Source: Gammaproteobacteria bacterium (GTDB lineage: Bacteria; Pseudomonadota; Gammaproteobacteria; GCA-001735895). From it: 5,227 bases of DNA. The notes under the pieces were generated by a model, which ran no database searches, had not been told where the DNA came from, and was given only the letters and a program-made list of their open reading frames with translations. Of this stretch, positions 1 through 5,227 are shown piece by piece (position 1 is the first letter of the stretch; each line of letters opens with the position of its first letter). The stretch is from NCBI GenBank assembly GCA_021767985.1, contig JAASSH010000199.1:1-5227 (forward strand). Direction: 5' to 3'. Both the position numbers and the translations under genes were made by a program.

Positions 1-1299
1 GATACCTGCGTGGTGCTGCAACGACCACAGGCAAGCGCGAGCCTGCAATCCGGCCGCGACGTCGACTGGCAGCAGGCGCTGGCGGCCGCGGAACCCGCGG
101 ACTGCGTGCCGGTCAAGGGCAGCGACCCGCTCTACATCCTGTATACCTCCGGCACCACCGGCAAACCCAAGGGCGTGGTGCGCGAAAACGGCGGCCACGC
201 GGTGGCGATGAAGTACAGCATGAGCGCGATTTACGACATCGAACCGGGTGAGGTTTACTGGGCGGCGTCCGATGTCGGCTGGGTGGTTGGCCACTCTGAT
301 ATCGTCTACGGCCCGCTGATTCACGGCTGTACCACGGTACTTTACGAAGGCAAGCCGATCATGACCCCGGATGCCGGCGCCTTCTGGCGCGTCATTTCGG
401 AACACGGCGTGAAAGCGCTGTTCACGGCGCCGACCGCGTTTCGCGCGATCAAGAAGGAAGATCCCGACGGCGAACTGGCGGCGAAATACGACCTGTCGTG
501 CCTGAAGACCATCTTCGCCGCCGGCGAACGCCTCGATCCGCCGACCTACGAGTGGCTCGCCGAAACCTACCAGGTCCCGGTGCTCGATCACTGGTGGCAA
601 ACCGAAACCGGCTGGGCGATCGCCGCCAACATGCACGGCCTCGAGCCGATGCCGGTCAAATCGGGCTCGTCGACGGTGCCCGTGCCCGGGTTCGACGTCC
701 AGATTCTCGACGAGGCCGGCAACCAGCTCGGCCCCGACCAGCAGGGCTTTATCGCGATCAAGCTGCCGCTGCCGCCGAGTTGCCTGACCACCATCTGGGG
801 CGACGTCGAGCGCTTCAAGGAAAACTACCTGGAGACCTATCCCGGTTACTTCACCACTGGCGACGGCGGCTATTTCGACGAAGACGGCTATTTATTCATC
901 ATGGGCCGCGTCGATGACGTCATCAACGTCGCAGGGCACCGGCTGTCGACCGGCGAAATGGAAGAAGTGGTCGGCAAGCATCCAATGGTGGCCGAGTGCG
1001 CGGTAATCGGTCGGCGCGACGAACTCAAGGGGCAGATGCCGATGGGGTTCGTGGTGCTGAAGAATGCCGAGGGCGCCAAGCCCGATCAGATCATCGCGGA
1101 ACTGGTGCAGCTGGTGCGCCAGGACATCGGTGCCGTGGCAGCGTTCAAGGAAGCTATCGTCGTCGGGCGTTTACCAAAAACCCGCTCGGGGAAGATACTG
1201 CGCAAGACGCTGCGCTCGATGGTCGACGGCGACGACTACGTGGTGCCGTCGACGATCGAAGACCCGGCCGCGCTCGACGAAATCAAGGCCCTGCTTTAG
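1..1299 (+). CDS. prpE: Propionyl-CoA synthetase (PrpE-type acyl-CoA synthetase), 5'-truncated by window edge
   Basis: An AMP-forming acyl-CoA synthetase of the acetyl/propionyl-CoA synthetase family, which activates propionate (or a similar short acid) with ATP and CoA in the cytoplasm. The frame is open from base 1, giving 432 residues. The family is usually about 630 long, so roughly 200 N-terminal residues lie outside the window; the GTG at base 10 is internal, not a start. Visible in order: the ATP-binding loop YTSGTTGKPKG (residues 48-58), WWQTETGW (198-205), the TGD motif (286-288), GRVDDVI hinge region (from residue 302), and PKTRSGKILRK, with the catalytic and typically acetylation-regulated lysine at residue 398 (bases 1192-1194). 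Trp after QTETG and the VRENGGHAVAMKYSM stretch favour PrpE/ACSS3 over acetyl-CoA synthetase, which usually has Gly there. All C-terminal catalytic motifs are intact, so the gene looks functional. Substrate is inferred from family resemblance. It ends 224 bases before dnaK, on the same strand. Confidence 0.85.
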   Translation, partial: DTCVVLQRPQASASLQSGRDVDWQQALAAAEPADCVPVKGSDPLYILYTSGTTGKPKGVVRENGGHAVAMKYSMSAIYDIEPGEVYWAASDVGWVVGHSDIVYGPLIHGCTTVLYEGKPIMTPDAGAFWRVISEHGVKALFTAPTAFRAIKKEDPDGELAAKYDLSCLKTIFAAGERLDPPTYEWLAETYQVPVLDHWWQTETGWAIAANMHGLEPMPVKSGSSTVPVPGFDVQILDEAGNQLGPDQQGFIAIKLPLPPSCLTTIWGDVERFKENYLETYPGYFTTGDGGYFDEDGYLFIMGRVDDVINVAGHRLSTGEMEEVVGKHPMVAECAVIGRRDELKGQMPMGFVVLKNAEGAKPDQIIAELVQLVRQDIGAVAAFKEAIVVGRLPKTRSGKILRKTLRSMVDGDDYVVPSTIEDPAALDEIKALL

Positions 1300-1385
1300 A
1301 CCGGGACCGATGCCCATCCGGAGGGCCTTAATCCTGTAATACCCCGTGCAGCCCGGTTCCTAGGGACTCGAAGGCTCTGTCCTGG

Positions 1386-1399
1386 TTGATGTAAATCAA
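1386..1399 (+). promoter_or_regulatory. FNR/Anr/Dnr-type binding site (perfect TTGAT-N4-ATCAA)
   Basis: TTGATGTAAATCAA matches all ten specified bases of the FNR-family consensus; the symmetry extends one base each side (G at 1385, C at 1400). It sits in the non-coding gap, centred at 1392.5, about 131 bases before the dnaK start codon. Regulators of the FNR, Anr and Dnr/NnrR groups (oxygen or nitric oxide sensing) share this site, so the sequence alone cannot tell which one binds. Its distance to the following -10-like bases fits a class II activated promoter for the chaperone genes. Confidence 0.75.
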
Positions 1400-1417
1400 C
1401 TGGCGACTGCAATTGGA

Positions 1418-1426
1418 TATGATAAG
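1418..1426 (+). promoter_or_regulatory. Candidate -10 region of the dnaK-dnaJ promoter
   Basis: TATGATAAG contains TATGAT (1418-1423, five of six matches to TATAAT) and the overlapping GATAAG (1421-1426). With GATAAG as the -10 element, transcription would start near 1433 and the FNR box would be centred near -40.5, close to the classical -41.5 of class II FNR promoters. With TATGAT the start would be near 1430 and the box near -37.5. No good -35 hexamer precedes it, as expected for an activator-dependent promoter. The leader would be about 90 bases. Inferred from spacing only. Confidence 0.45.
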
Positions 1427-1445
1427 TCTCTCGAAATTGGTTTAA

Positions 1446-1477
1446 TGGCCGGATGGATCTTTTCGAATAATCGGCCA
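1446..1477 (+). repeat. GC-rich inverted repeat in the dnaK leader
   Basis: TGGCCG (1446-1451) and CGGCCA (1472-1477) are perfect reverse complements separated by 20 bases, with only scattered weak pairing inside. It lies downstream of the predicted transcription start and 46 bases before the dnaK start codon, so it could form a 6-bp hairpin in the mRNA leader or be a protein-binding palindrome. No run of T follows, so it is not a typical intrinsic terminator. It does not include the ribosome binding site. Confidence 0.3.
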
Positions 1478-1512
1478 GGTCGGTTAAACTTGACCAGTGG
1501 CTTGCTAACAAC

Positions 1513-1517
1513 AAGGG
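1513..1517 (+). promoter_or_regulatory. Ribosome binding site of dnaK
   Basis: AAGGG lies six bases before the ATG at 1524. An in-frame TAA at 1518-1520 directly before the ATG excludes any longer N-terminus and fixes this start. Confidence 0.75.
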
Positions 1518-1523
1518 TAAATC

Positions 1524-3401
1524 ATGGCTATCATCGGTATCGATCTGGGCACGTCGAATTCCGCCGCGGCGGTACTCCGAGGCGGCCGCCCCGTCATCAT
1601 TCCGAGCGCGGAAGGCATTAGCCTCGGCGGCAAGGCGTTCCCAAGCTACGTCGCAATCACCGCCGACGGGCAAACGCTGGTCGGAGAACCGGCACGGCGG
1701 CAGCAGGCGGCCAACCCGGAAGGCACGACGTCGGCCTTCAAGCGTCGCATGGGGCAACGCGAAGAAATCACGCTACGCGACAAGAAGTTTTCGCCCGAGC
1801 AGTTATCCGCTTTCCTGTTAAAGAAAATAAAGGACGACGCGGAAGCCTTCCTTGGCGAATCTGTCACCAAAGCGGTGGTCACGGTACCCGCGTACTTCGA
1901 CGACAACCAGCGCAGCGCGACCAAGGATGCCTGCCGAATCGCGGGGCTGGAAGTCGAACGCCTGGTCAACGAACCGACCGCGGCATCGCTCGCTTACGGA
2001 CTCGATCGTGCCGGTGAAGAACTGCGCATTGCCGTCATCGACTTCGGTGGCGGCACGCTGGATGTAACCATCATGGAATTCGGCAAGGGCGTATTCGAAG
2101 TCAAGGCGACCAGTGGCGATACCCGACTCGGCGGTACCGATATGGATCAAAACCTGGTCAATTACATTATCGATAAATTCAGGCAGGAGACCGGGGCCGA
2201 CCTGGAGTCCGACGTAAAGGCAATGGCCCGCGTCAGGGAAGCCGCAGAAGTGGCAAAAATAGAGCTTTCGACCAGCACCACGACCCACATCAGCCTGCCT
2301 TACCTGACGGCCGTGGCGGGAGAACCCAAACACCTGGAACTGGATTTAACCCGCACCGAGCTGGAGCGCCAGGTCAACAGCGTCGTCGAGAAGTGTCGCG
2401 GGCCGATCGAGCAGGCGTTGCATGATGCCGGCGTTAGCGCGCAGGAAATCGACCGCATCGTGTTCGTCGGTGGCCCAACGCGCATGCCGGTGGTGCGGAA
2501 ATATTTCGAAGACCTGTTCGGCCGCAAGGCCGAGATGGGCGTCGACCCGATGGAATGCGTCGCCAGCGGTGCCGCGATTCAGGCCGGCGTTCTGAGTGGC
2601 GAGGTTGGCGATATAGTGCTGGTCGATGTCACCCCCCTGACGCTCGGTGTAGAAACCCTGGGCGGGGTCGCGACGGCTCTGATTTCACGCAATTCACCGA
2701 TTCCAGTCAAACATACCGAGACCTTTACCACCGCGGCCGACATGCAAACCGCGGTCACGGTCCACGTCTACCAGGGCGAACGACCGATGGCTCGAGACAA
2801 TACCAGCCTTGGCGAATTCAATCTCGAAGGCCTGCCCCCGGCGCCCCGGGGCATTCCGAAAGTCGACGTCACCTTCGATATCGATGCCAATGGTATCCTC
2901 AACGTTACCGCCAAGGATCAGGCCACAGGCAAATCGCAATCGATCAGCATCACCGGCTCCACGCGGCTAAGCGATGATGAAAAGCAACGCCAGATCGACG
3001 AAGCGGAAAAATATGCGGAAGAGGACAAAAAACGCCGCGAACAGGTGGACAAGCTGAACAATGCCGACAATGTTTGTTACCAGGCCGAAAAAATCCTGGC
3101 CGAGTTCGGTGAAAAGCTGACCGACGAAATGAAGGATCGATTGCAAACCGGGATGCATGAAACCCGTGAAGCCATCGATAAAAAGGATGCCGAACAGGCC
3201 AGCCAGTGCGCGGAGAATCTTGAGAAAGTTCTGCGTGAAGCGGGAACAGTGATTTACTCGCAAAGCTCGGAAGCACCGAAATCCGGTCCCTATGCACATC
3301 AGGCCGCGCCCGACATGAGCGGTGCCGGCGGCGAAGCCAAGCCCTCGGGTGCGGGTCCGCGCGGCAAGGTGGTCGACGCCGATTACACCGAAACCCGCTG
3401 A
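1524..3401 (+). CDS. dnaK: Hsp70 chaperone DnaK (second, monoderm-type paralogue likely)
   Basis: ATP-driven cytoplasmic Hsp70 that binds unfolded peptide segments, working with a J-protein and normally GrpE. 625 residues, near full family length (E. coli about 638). ATPase domain: phosphate loop 1 [10 protein letters not shown] (4-13), Lys73 in AFKRRMG (equivalent of E. coli Lys70), [11 protein letters not shown] (149-159), phosphate loop 2 [10 protein letters not shown] (171-180), GDTRLGG with Thr200, and the adenosine motif FVGGPTRMP (314-322). The interdomain linker DIVLVDVTP (363-371) leads into the substrate domain (about 371-480), a charged helical lid (482-575), and a Gly/Ala/Pro-rich tail ending [10 protein letters not shown], close to the usual DnaK end. 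Oddities: about 24 residues present in proteobacterial DnaK between the KR of the Lys70 segment and the SPEQLS helix are missing, as in Firmicutes and archaea; the Cys after TTNS in E. coli is Ala14, while five other Cys occur (137, 291, 345, 518, 562). dnaJ follows after 8 bases. That the genome also holds a housekeeping dnaK is inferred. Confidence 0.93.
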   Translation: MAIIGIDLGTSNSAAAVLRGGRPVIIPSAEGISLGGKAFPSYVAITADGQTLVGEPARRQQAANPEGTTSAFKRRMGQREEITLRDKKFSPEQLSAFLLKKIKDDAEAFLGESVTKAVVTVPAYFDDNQRSATKDACRIAGLEVERLVNEPTAASLAYGLDRAGEELRIAVIDFGGGTLDVTIMEFGKGVFEVKATSGDTRLGGTDMDQNLVNYIIDKFRQETGADLESDVKAMARVREAAEVAKIELSTSTTTHISLPYLTAVAGEPKHLELDLTRTELERQVNSVVEKCRGPIEQALHDAGVSAQEIDRIVFVGGPTRMPVVRKYFEDLFGRKAEMGVDPMECVASGAAIQAGVLSGEVGDIVLVDVTPLTLGVETLGGVATALISRNSPIPVKHTETFTTAADMQTAVTVHVYQGERPMARDNTSLGEFNLEGLPPAPRGIPKVDVTFDIDANGILNVTAKDQATGKSQSISITGSTRLSDDEKQRQIDEAEKYAEEDKKRREQVDKLNNADNVCYQAEKILAEFGEKLTDEMKDRLQTGMHETREAIDKKDAEQASQCAENLEKVLREAGTVIYSQSSEAPKSGPYAHQAAPDMSGAGGEAKPSGAGPRGKVVDADYTETR

Positions 3402-3409
3402 ATCGACCC

Positions 3410-4537
3410 ATGGCCGGCGACCAGCGTGATTACTACGAGGTGCTTGGCGTAGCGCGCGATGCGGACGCGAAAACGATAAAGGACAGATTCCGCGAGCTGG
3501 CGATGAAGTATCATCCCGATCGCAACAAGTCGCCAGACGCCGAGGCGAAGTTCAAGGAAATTGCCGAGGCTTACGCCATTCTTTCGGATCCGAAGAAACG
3601 CGCGGACTACGATTCACGCGGTTTCGCGGGCGTGGCCGACTTTTCCGCCGAGGATCTGTTTTCCGGTATCGATTTCGGTGACATTTTCGGCGGTACGGGA
3701 TTCGGTTTCGATCTTGGCGGGGGATTGTTCGGCGATTTTTTCGGGCGTCACCGTCGCCCTCGAGGTCCCGCCAAAGGCAGCGATCTCGAGGTCAGGCTCA
3801 CCATCCCACTGGAAAAGGTATATTCCGGCGGTGAAGAAACGGTCCACTTCAACCGGCCGGTGTCTTGCCCTGATTGCCAGGGTTCCGGCGCCGAGAAAGG
3901 CAGTGATCCCCGTCCCTGCACGCAGTGCGGCGGCAGCGGCAAGCAGGTAACGACCCGGCAGGAAACCAAGGACAAGGGGTCGATCAGTTTTCAGCAGATA
4001 ACCGTATGTCCGCAATGTCACGGCCAGGGAACATTTATCGATAAACCCTGCAAATCCTGCGGCGGTCGCGGCGAAATCAACCAGGACGACAATCTCGAGG
4101 TAACCGTGCCGGCCGGCGTCGACGAAGGTACGGCGCTGCGGATTCCCGGCCATGGCTTACCCAGCCCCGCGGCCGGCGGTCCACCGGGTGATTTGTTTGT
4201 CATCGTCTACAGCCAGCGCGACCCGCGTTTCGAACGCCACGGCGCCGATCTGTGGCGCCGGGAAATCATCGAAATACCCGACGCGGTGCTGGGCACCAGG
4301 CTTAGCGTGCCGACACTGGATGGACAGGTCGAGGTCAAGGTGCCCGCTGGCTCGCAACCGGATGAAGTATTACGTCTCAAGGGTAAAGGCCTGCCGGTTT
4401 TTGGCGCACCGATGCATGGTGACTTGAATATTCGCCTGCAGATCCACATCCCCGAGAAGCTGACCAGGACCGAAAAGGAGCTTTATCAACAGCTACGTGA
4501 ATCCAGCGCTAAAACCAAAAAGCATTTCTGGCAATAG
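3410..4537 (+). CDS. dnaJ: Type I Hsp40 co-chaperone DnaJ
   Basis: J-domain protein that delivers substrates to Hsp70 and stimulates its ATPase; almost surely the partner of the adjacent DnaK. 375 residues, normal for the family. J domain about 7-69 with HPD at 35-37; Gly/Phe-rich region about 71-117 containing Asp-Ile/Leu-Phe repeats (DLF 82-84, DIF 91-93); basic RHRRPRG stretch; then a complete zinc domain with four CxxCxGxG motifs at 153, 170, 200 and 214; two C-terminal beta domains, with GDLFVIVYSQRDPRFERHG and GDLNIRLQIHIP. The spacing between zinc motifs two and three is 30 residues, against 22 in E. coli DnaJ, because of extra TKDKGSIS-like residues; all eight cysteines are kept. MAGDQRDYYEVLGV is a typical DnaJ start. 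No clear Shine-Dalgarno precedes it, and the start lies 8 bases after the dnaK stop, so translation is probably coupled. It ends 32 bases before the oppositely oriented DUF1330 gene. Confidence 0.95.
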   Translation: MAGDQRDYYEVLGVARDADAKTIKDRFRELAMKYHPDRNKSPDAEAKFKEIAEAYAILSDPKKRADYDSRGFAGVADFSAEDLFSGIDFGDIFGGTGFGFDLGGGLFGDFFGRHRRPRGPAKGSDLEVRLTIPLEKVYSGGEETVHFNRPVSCPDCQGSGAEKGSDPRPCTQCGGSGKQVTTRQETKDKGSISFQQITVCPQCHGQGTFIDKPCKSCGGRGEINQDDNLEVTVPAGVDEGTALRIPGHGLPSPAAGGPPGDLFVIVYSQRDPRFERHGADLWRREIIEIPDAVLGTRLSVPTLDGQVEVKVPAGSQPDEVLRLKGKGLPVFGAPMHGDLNIRLQIHIPEKLTRTEKELYQQLRESSAKTKKHFWQ

Positions 4538-4569
4538 ATGGCCCCGGGAGATCGTTAACCTGGCAGTAA

Positions 4570-4893
4570 CTACTTGAGCAGCGGCCGCAGATCCTCGAGT
4601 TTGTCGAACAGGTGCCAGATGTAGTCACTGGTTCCGTTTTCTCGATGCGGGTGCAGATCGGCAAGTTTCGGATCGTTGCAGTAGCTGTCAAAAGCGTCCT
4701 GTGACTGCCACTCGACCAGGATCATGACGTTACGCGGTTCGACGTCACCTTTGGCGGCCTCGCGGAATTTTCCCAGCGCAACCACGCGACCGCCGTGGGC
4801 ATAGACCTCCTCCGCCGACCTGCGCGAATAAGCAAGATACTCGTCCTGATTCGAGACATTGAACAAATTGAGGGCGTAAACAGCTTGGGTCAT
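4570..4893 (-). CDS. DUF1330-like small protein (ferredoxin-like alpha/beta barrel)
   Basis: A 107-residue protein without signal peptide or membrane segment. It resembles the DUF1330 family, small dimeric alpha+beta barrel proteins of the ABM type whose biochemical role is not settled. Family-like points: an N-terminal beta strand (AVYALNLFNV), the DEYLAYSRRSAEEVYAHGGRV segment (17-37; a Tyr/Arg helix, then HGGR), the strand NVMILVEW (55-62), a QDAFDSYCNDPKLADLHPHR helix (65-84), and an aromatic end DYIWHLFDKL. A good ribosome binding site (GGAG) precedes the ATG. The gene lies 61 bases downstream of the glycerate kinase gene on the same strand and may be cotranscribed with it; it converges on dnaJ. 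The gene call is firm; the family call is by remembered pattern, and another ABM-superfamily group is possible. Confidence 0.75.
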   Translation of the reverse strand: MTQAVYALNLFNVSNQDEYLAYSRRSAEEVYAHGGRVVALGKFREAAKGDVEPRNVMILVEWQSQDAFDSYCNDPKLADLHPHRENGTSDYIWHLFDKLEDLRPLLK

Positions 4894-4901
4894 CGGTCGT
4901 T

Positions 4902-4905
4902 CTCC
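4902..4905 (-). promoter_or_regulatory. Ribosome binding site of the DUF1330-like gene
   Basis: On the minus strand GGAG (within ACGGAGAACG) lies eight bases before the ATG at 4893-4891. It supports this start codon. Confidence 0.65.
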
Positions 4906-4954
4906 GTTGCAGTTAAAAGGCTCCGCTGGCAGTTGTAGCTGTATCGCCTGAAAT

Positions 4955-5227
4955 TCAGCTGACTATGGCGATGACGAGGTCCATCACATTGGTGTTGGTC
5001 GGACCGGTTACGAACAGGCTTTGATGTCGTTCGAGGTAGTTGCCGGCGTCGGCCGCCTGCAGCGCTGCGCGCGCGGCGGCGGGGTCGCTCCAGGTATTGC
5101 CATTGACGATGCCGCCGGCGGCGCTGGTCGGGCCGTCGGTACCGTCGGTGCCGGCCACCAGGAAATCGATATTGTCCATGCCCGAGACATACTCGGCGAG
5201 CGCCAGCGCGAGGCTTTGATTGCGCCC
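4955..5227 (-). CDS. Glycerate 2-kinase (TtuD/GckA, MOFRL domain), C-terminal part only
   Basis: The last 90 residues of a protein whose start lies beyond the right window edge; the frame is open to base 5227 and ends with TGA at 4957-4955. The segment begins GRNQSLALALAEYVSG, followed by FLVAGTDGTDGPTSAAGGIV (22-41) and near the end FVTGPTNTNVMDLVIAIV (72-89). These match the MOFRL C-terminal domain of the glycerate 2-kinase family (EC 2.7.1.165; often labelled TtuD or hydroxypyruvate reductase), which phosphorylates D-glycerate to 2-phosphoglycerate in serine-cycle, glyoxylate or tartrate metabolism. The ATG at 5179 is internal. The usual AGTDGTDGPT and GPTxTNVxDL signatures are intact, though the usual Asn-Asp-Ser-Tyr before them appears as AGNY here. 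The full protein is normally about 420 residues, so around 330 are missing. The substrate is inferred from the family. Confidence 0.85.
   Translation of the reverse strand, partial: GRNQSLALALAEYVSGMDNIDFLVAGTDGTDGPTSAAGGIVNGNTWSDPAAARAALQAADAGNYLERHQSLFVTGPTNTNVMDLVIAIVS

Noticed and set aside
498..917. 139-codon open frame overlapping prpE in another frame
   Set aside because: Its product is an arginine-rich, low-complexity out-of-frame translation of a strongly conserved enzyme.
1312..1326. GCCC/GGGC hairpin after prpE as an intrinsic terminator
   Set aside because: A four-base-pair stem with no T-tract after it; not a convincing terminator.
1490..1511. TTGACC as a -35 element for a second dnaK promoter
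   Set aside because: A 17-base spacing would place the -10 on the ribosome binding site (AAGGGT), which does not resemble TATAAT and leaves no room for a leader.
1501..1515. CTTG/CAAG hairpin touching the dnaK ribosome binding site, a possible RNA thermometer
   Set aside because: The stem is only four base pairs with a 7-base loop and covers just the edge of the Shine-Dalgarno; too weak to claim.
1364..1523. Possible sigma-32 heat-shock promoter or CIRCE operator before dnaK
   Set aside because: CTCGAA-like segments occur at 1367 and 1430, but no CCCCAT-like -10 stands at the right distance, and no TTAGCACTC-N9-GAGTGCTAA element is present.
1818..2333. 171-codon antisense open frame inside dnaK
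   Set aside because: A shadow of the conserved DnaK ATPase domain; the translation resembles no known family.
3614..4153. 179-codon antisense open frame inside dnaJ
   Set aside because: It lies opposite well-conserved dnaJ sequence, has no recognisable family or ribosome binding site, and such frames are common opposite GC-rich genes.
4937..4960. AGCTG/CAGCT inverted repeat between the glycerate kinase and DUF1330 genes
   Set aside because: Five-base-pair arms with a 14-base loop that overlap the kinase stop codon, with no T-tract; likely chance.

Overview
The window carries four protein families in five genes and reads like the chromosome of a GC-rich proteobacterium, most likely a gammaproteobacterium. 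This assignment rests on coding style, the FNR-type box and the mix of genes, not on a marker gene. No mobile element, CRISPR array, tRNA or rRNA is visible.

Layout, left to right. (1) 1-1299, + strand: the C-terminal two thirds of a propionyl-CoA synthetase (PrpE type), cut by the left window edge. (2) 1300-1523: a 224-base control region with an exact FNR/Anr-type palindrome (TTGAT-N4-ATCAA, 1386-1399), a -10-like element about 20-30 bases further on, a GC-rich inverted repeat (1446-1477) and a clear Shine-Dalgarno. (3) 1524-3401 and 3410-4537, + strand: a complete Hsp70 (DnaK) and a complete type I Hsp40 (DnaJ), 8 bases apart and evidently one transcription unit. (4) 4570-4893, - strand: a small DUF1330-like protein, converging on dnaJ across only 32 bases. 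(5) 4955-5227, - strand: the last 90 residues of a glycerate 2-kinase (TtuD/GckA, MOFRL domain), cut by the right edge and probably cotranscribed with the DUF1330 gene.

The DnaK/DnaJ pair is the centre of interest. DnaK lacks the roughly 24-residue insertion that proteobacterial housekeeping DnaK proteins carry in the N-terminal quadrant of the ATPase domain, and in this respect resembles Firmicute and archaeal Hsp70. It also lacks the cysteine that follows the first phosphate loop in E. coli DnaK. No grpE or hrcA is adjacent, and no convincing sigma-32 promoter or CIRCE element is seen. Together with the FNR-type box this suggests an accessory chaperone pair, possibly acquired horizontally, controlled by oxygen or nitric oxide rather than by the classical heat-shock circuit. 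That is inference; the box, the indel and the gene order are direct observations.

The flanking genes (propionate activation, glycerate phosphorylation, DUF1330) are ordinary metabolic genes with no evident functional tie to the chaperones.
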